A program made the translations under genes and the position numbers. This document shows, in pieces, positions 62,071-64,000 of a DNA stretch of 64,000 nt. Position 1 is the stretch's first letter; each line of letters opens with the position of its first letter. Under the pieces are notes generated by a model. It was not told the origin of the DNA. It was given only the letters and a program-made list of their open reading frames with translations, and did not search any database. Source of the DNA: Candidatus Neomarinimicrobiota bacterium (lineage in GTDB: Bacteria > Fidelibacterota > Fidelibacteria > Fidelibacterales > Fidelibacteraceae); contig JAGGVO010000034.1 of assembly GCA_021157965.1 (NCBI GenBank), positions 1 through 64,000 of the forward strand. Reading direction: 5' to 3'.

Positions 62071-62928
62071 TTAAGAAATGACCTGTTCATCAGCGTGGTA
62101 GGACGAACGGACCAAGGGTCCTGATTCCACATGGTTAAATCCCAGAGTCAGGCCAATTTTTTTATATTCTCTGAATTGAGCCGGTGTAATATATTCTTTG
62201 ACAGGCAGATGACGCGATGTTGGCTGTAAATACTGCCCCAGCGTAAACAGTGTCACGCCATGACGATGAGCATCCTTCATCAAATCAACAACTTCATCAA
62301 AGAGTTCTCCAAGTCCCACCATAATGCCGGTTTTCGTTAAGAATCCTTTATCTGAAATATATTTCAACACATTCAAAGACCAATGGTAATTTCCTTTAGA
62401 CCGTGCCATGGGGTAAAGAGAAGGAACAGTCTCCAGATTGTGTCCCACAACATCCGGACCTGCACTCAGCACGGTGTCTAAAGCCTGTGTATCTCCCTGA
62501 AAGTCCGGAATCAGTATTTCTATTTTACAGTCCGGATTCAGGGATCGGACTTTTCGTACAGATTCAGCCCAGATTTCGGCCCCTCCGTCAGACAAATCAT
62601 CCCGGTCCACCGATGTAATAACGACGTATTTCAAACCCAGTTCTTTCACGGCTTCCGCCAGTTGTTGGGGTTCATCAGGATCTGAAGGCAGGGGGATGCC
62701 TTTTTTAACGCCGCAAAAGCGGCAATTCCGTGTACAGGTATCACCCAGAATCATAAATGTGGCTGTCCGTCGTCCCCAACACTCTTCCATATTGGGACAA
62801 AAAGCTTCTTCACATACCGTGTGAAGCTTATGATTTTTTAGTAGCTGTTTGACGGTCCGGTAACCTTCACCGCCCGGAACCTTGATTTTCAGCCATTCAG
62901 GCTTTTTAAGATGATTCAACTTCGGCAT
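62071..62928 (-). CDS. lipA: Lipoyl synthase
   Basis: 285 residues. Two cysteine sets bind two clusters: Cys39, Cys44 and Cys50 (auxiliary, C-x4-C-x5-C) and Cys65, Cys69 and Cys72 (radical SAM, CTRNCRFCG). It inserts sulfur at C6 and C8 of octanoyl groups on carrier proteins, making the lipoyl groups used by glycine cleavage and 2-oxoacid dehydrogenases. GVKKGIPLPSDPDEPQQLAE follows, and RSSYHADEQ is the conserved C-terminal end. GGAGGAAAA precedes the ATG. It opens the minus-strand operon that runs to 54684. Confidence 0.96.
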   Translation of the reverse strand: MPKLNHLKKPEWLKIKVPGGEGYRTVKQLLKNHKLHTVCEEAFCPNMEECWGRRTATFMILGDTCTRNCRFCGVKKGIPLPSDPDEPQQLAEAVKELGLKYVVITSVDRDDLSDGGAEIWAESVRKVRSLNPDCKIEILIPDFQGDTQALDTVLSAGPDVVGHNLETVPSLYPMARSKGNYHWSLNVLKYISDKGFLTKTGIMVGLGELFDEVVDLMKDAHRHGVTLFTLGQYLQPTSRHLPVKEYITPAQFREYKKIGLTLGFNHVESGPLVRSSYHADEQVIS

Positions 62929-63588
62929 TTTTCCTCCATATGAAAATTACGACATTCCCGGATAGGTGGGGAGATAAAAAAAGAAGCAAATTAAGAAATT
63001 TGCCTTTCAAACCGTATAAATTGGGTCTGTAATGCTACAAATTGGCTTTCAGAAACGAAGAAATGGAAGGGAAATTGGAGAAACAAGGGAGAGAGGGAAA
63101 GACAAGGTGGGAGGGAAAATTTCTCCCGCTGGAGCGCTGGGACGCTGAGGTTAGGGTTTAATTTGCTCACGGGGAGAGCGCAGAAGGTATGACGGGGAGA
63201 GAAGGGCCAAAGATTCAAGCACTTCGCTGTGCTCAGTGTTCCTCCCCCTGCGCTTCGCTTGGCGTTCAATCGCGGCTCCGCAGCGTTCAAATCAATCATT
63301 TTTAAGAAGTTAGAAGCTGGAAGCTGGCCCCTCGATACGTCCCCGCCATAGGCAGGGCCTACTTGGTGACCGGAAGTTGGCACTGTTTTGCGGCTGATTG
63401 GTTTGCGTGGATTAGCGATCGTTGGGGCTTGGGAACTGACGATTGTCGGCTACCGCTTCATTCTCCCCGGACTAAAGTCCGGTTTTTTTCTCTTCTCACG
63501 TTTTCCGGACTGAAGCCCGGGGCTGTCAATCTAATCAATCAACTATTGACTGCCGACTGCCTGTCGACTGTTGCCTGTTGACTTTCGA
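62929..63588. other. Repeat-rich non-genic region after lipA
   Basis: About 660 bases without a credible gene. It contains purine-rich sequence (63050-63120), G/C-rich words such as GCTGGAGCGCTGGGACGCTG (63125-63144) and AGAAGCTGGAAGCTGG (63311-63326), two CCGGACT hairpins (63467-63520), and a GACTG series (63533-63588: ACTGCCGACTGCCTGTCGAC and onward). Frames of 130 codons (minus) and 72 codons (plus) here are low-complexity and not convincing proteins. Confidence 0.55.
63467..63522 (+). repeat. Pair of REP-like CCGGACT palindromes, the first terminator-like
   Basis: CCGGACTAAAGTCCGG at 63467-63482 is a perfect hairpin followed by seven T. A second, CCGGACTGAAGCCCGG at 63505-63520, has one mismatched pair. 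Such CCGG-x-CT-x-AAG-x-CCGG hairpins are a common REP form. There is no plus-strand gene just upstream to terminate. Confidence 0.55.
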
Positions 63589-63726
63589 CTATTTCATCAA
63601 CACCATCTTTTGTGTCTTAATAGAACTTCCGACTTTTAATCGTGCAATATACGTAAGCATTCGGTGAGCCCCGTATTGCATTAAGGCTTTTTTGTCATTC
63701 ATAAAGATCATTCCGATTGAATTCAG
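63589..63726 (-). pseudogene. Decayed tail of a secreted protein's sorting domain
   Basis: On the minus strand 45 codons run from after a TGA (63727-63729) to TAG at 63589-63591. The end reads YIARLKVGSSIKTQKMVLMK, the form of the last strand and basic end of type A sorting domains (compare SGVYFYRIDNKKMGF...KMVYLK at 1-132). The upstream part (LNSIGMIFMNDKKALMQYG) only loosely resembles such domains, so frameshifts or stops have broken it. Confidence 0.5.
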
Positions 63727-63777
63727 TCAGAGCAAGGAGTTTGATCGTACTAAACCGTAGATATTTCCTGAAGCTTT

Positions 63778-64000
63778 TTATTGAGTAAGGATGATATTCT
63801 GAGGGAGCAGGTCATCCAGTTTATGGTAAGGATGGGATGCAATGCGACTGAGGACTTCTCTGAAGAGGGAAGTATTGCTTGATAATAACAAATACAATGG
63901 ATATAATAAATAAATCATACAGAAACACCCCCTTAATCACTCCTTCTTAGCGGATTCTCTCTGTTGAATGTAAAAGGGTTTTCGTTCGTTATGATTCAAA
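63778..64000 (-). pseudogene. C-terminal relic of an IS66-family transposase
   Basis: Read on the minus strand, the frame enters from beyond the window as NERKPFYIQQRESAKKE, meets an in-frame TGA, then continues to FREVLSRIASHPYHKLDDLL followed by PQN and stops at 63778. This matches the IS66 C-terminal domain pattern (R-K-x-x-x-F-x-G-S...G-A-x-x-A-A-x-I-Y-S-L ... Y-L-R-D-V-L-x-R-I-A-x-H-P-x-x-x-L-D-E-L-L-P-x-N). The internal stop and a disturbed stretch before M-I-Y-L-L show decay. The DDE core would lie outside the window. Confidence 0.65.

Noticed and set aside
62991-63383. A 130-codon minus-strand frame in the region after lipA
   Set aside because: It lies wholly in word-repeat and G/C-rich sequence, has no ribosome site, and its translation has no fold-like pattern.
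63363-63581. A 72-codon plus-strand frame
   Set aside because: It crosses the two CCGGACT hairpins and the GACTG repeat; composition follows the repeats.
63737-63746. GAGTTTGATC, like the start of 16S rRNA
   Set aside because: The flanking rRNA sequence (CCTGGCTCAG and onward) is absent, so the 10-base match is chance.

Overview
The window looks like chromosomal DNA of a Gram-negative-type bacterium of the FCB assemblage (Bacteroidota/Chlorobi relatives; candidate lineages such as Neomarinimicrobiota, KSB1 or Calditrichota would fit). This is inferred from C-terminal secretion-sorting tails with the YPNPFN signature (one gene at 50469-52439, one partial gene at the left edge, one decayed relic near the right edge), a FecR/outer-membrane barrel fusion, lipoproteins and outer-membrane-type proteins, together with many Shine-Dalgarno-led genes packed into long co-directional operons. 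The exact phylum cannot be fixed without a tree. G+C is moderate and no plasmid or phage core genes are seen.

Layout. 1-6384: tail of a sorted secreted protein, histidine ammonia-lyase, ribosomal protein S20 (opposite strand, with promoter and terminator), a DUF2953/GerW-like/Crp-Fnr operon, a TIGR01212 radical SAM enzyme and asparaginyl-tRNA synthetase. 6724-14161: a tight operon with a LOG-like protein, acylphosphatase, NAD synthase, ComEC with a degenerate C-terminal domain, an RNase HII-YraN fusion, signal peptidase I and HemW. 14172-22522: a second operon-like run with an exported unknown, AmrS, three small unknown proteins, an aminotransferase, GcvT, FtsK and an SMP-30-like lipoprotein. 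24012-34291: a FecR-barrel protein and partner, then SRP RNA-dnaX-ybaB-recR-pgsA-pgpA-cinA-thpR-recA-recX. 34371-44925: GAPDH and, behind a terminator hairpin, GH57 glucanotransferase-glgA-fpr and envelope polysaccharide genes (FemAB-like, flippase, glycosyltransferase), RNase HI and a LytR_C membrane protein.

45043-50292 is more accessory: a thymidylate-kinase-like protein with a broken P-loop, tRNA-Cys and tRNA-Leu, a 490-bp AT-rich island, an intact REP-associated transposase (RAYT) with a perfect palindrome inside its coding sequence, a frameshifted and truncated second RAYT copy, two exported unknowns and a PatB/MalY-type lyase. 50469-62928 holds a secreted FG-GAP protein, an S9 peptidase, and a minus-strand block (NAT-like, DUF3108, ABC exporter, Lon, alpha/alpha-toroid protein, Rpe, LipA). 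62929-64000 is a repeat-rich non-genic stretch with REP-like hairpins, a decayed sorting-domain tail and the C-terminal relic of an IS66 transposase running off the right edge.

The core is housekeeping: DNA repair and recombination (RecA, RecX, RecR, RNase H enzymes), possible DNA uptake (ComEC, CinA), protein export and quality control (SRP RNA, LepB, Lon), phospholipid synthesis (PgsA, PgpA), glucan metabolism (GH57, GlgA) and one-carbon/lipoate metabolism (GcvT, LipA). I see no CRISPR array, toxin-antitoxin pair or recognisable defence system. The least described items are the RNase HII-YraN fusion, the FecR-barrel pair, the RAYT/palindrome arrangement, the toroid-Lon coupling and several small coupled unknown genes.
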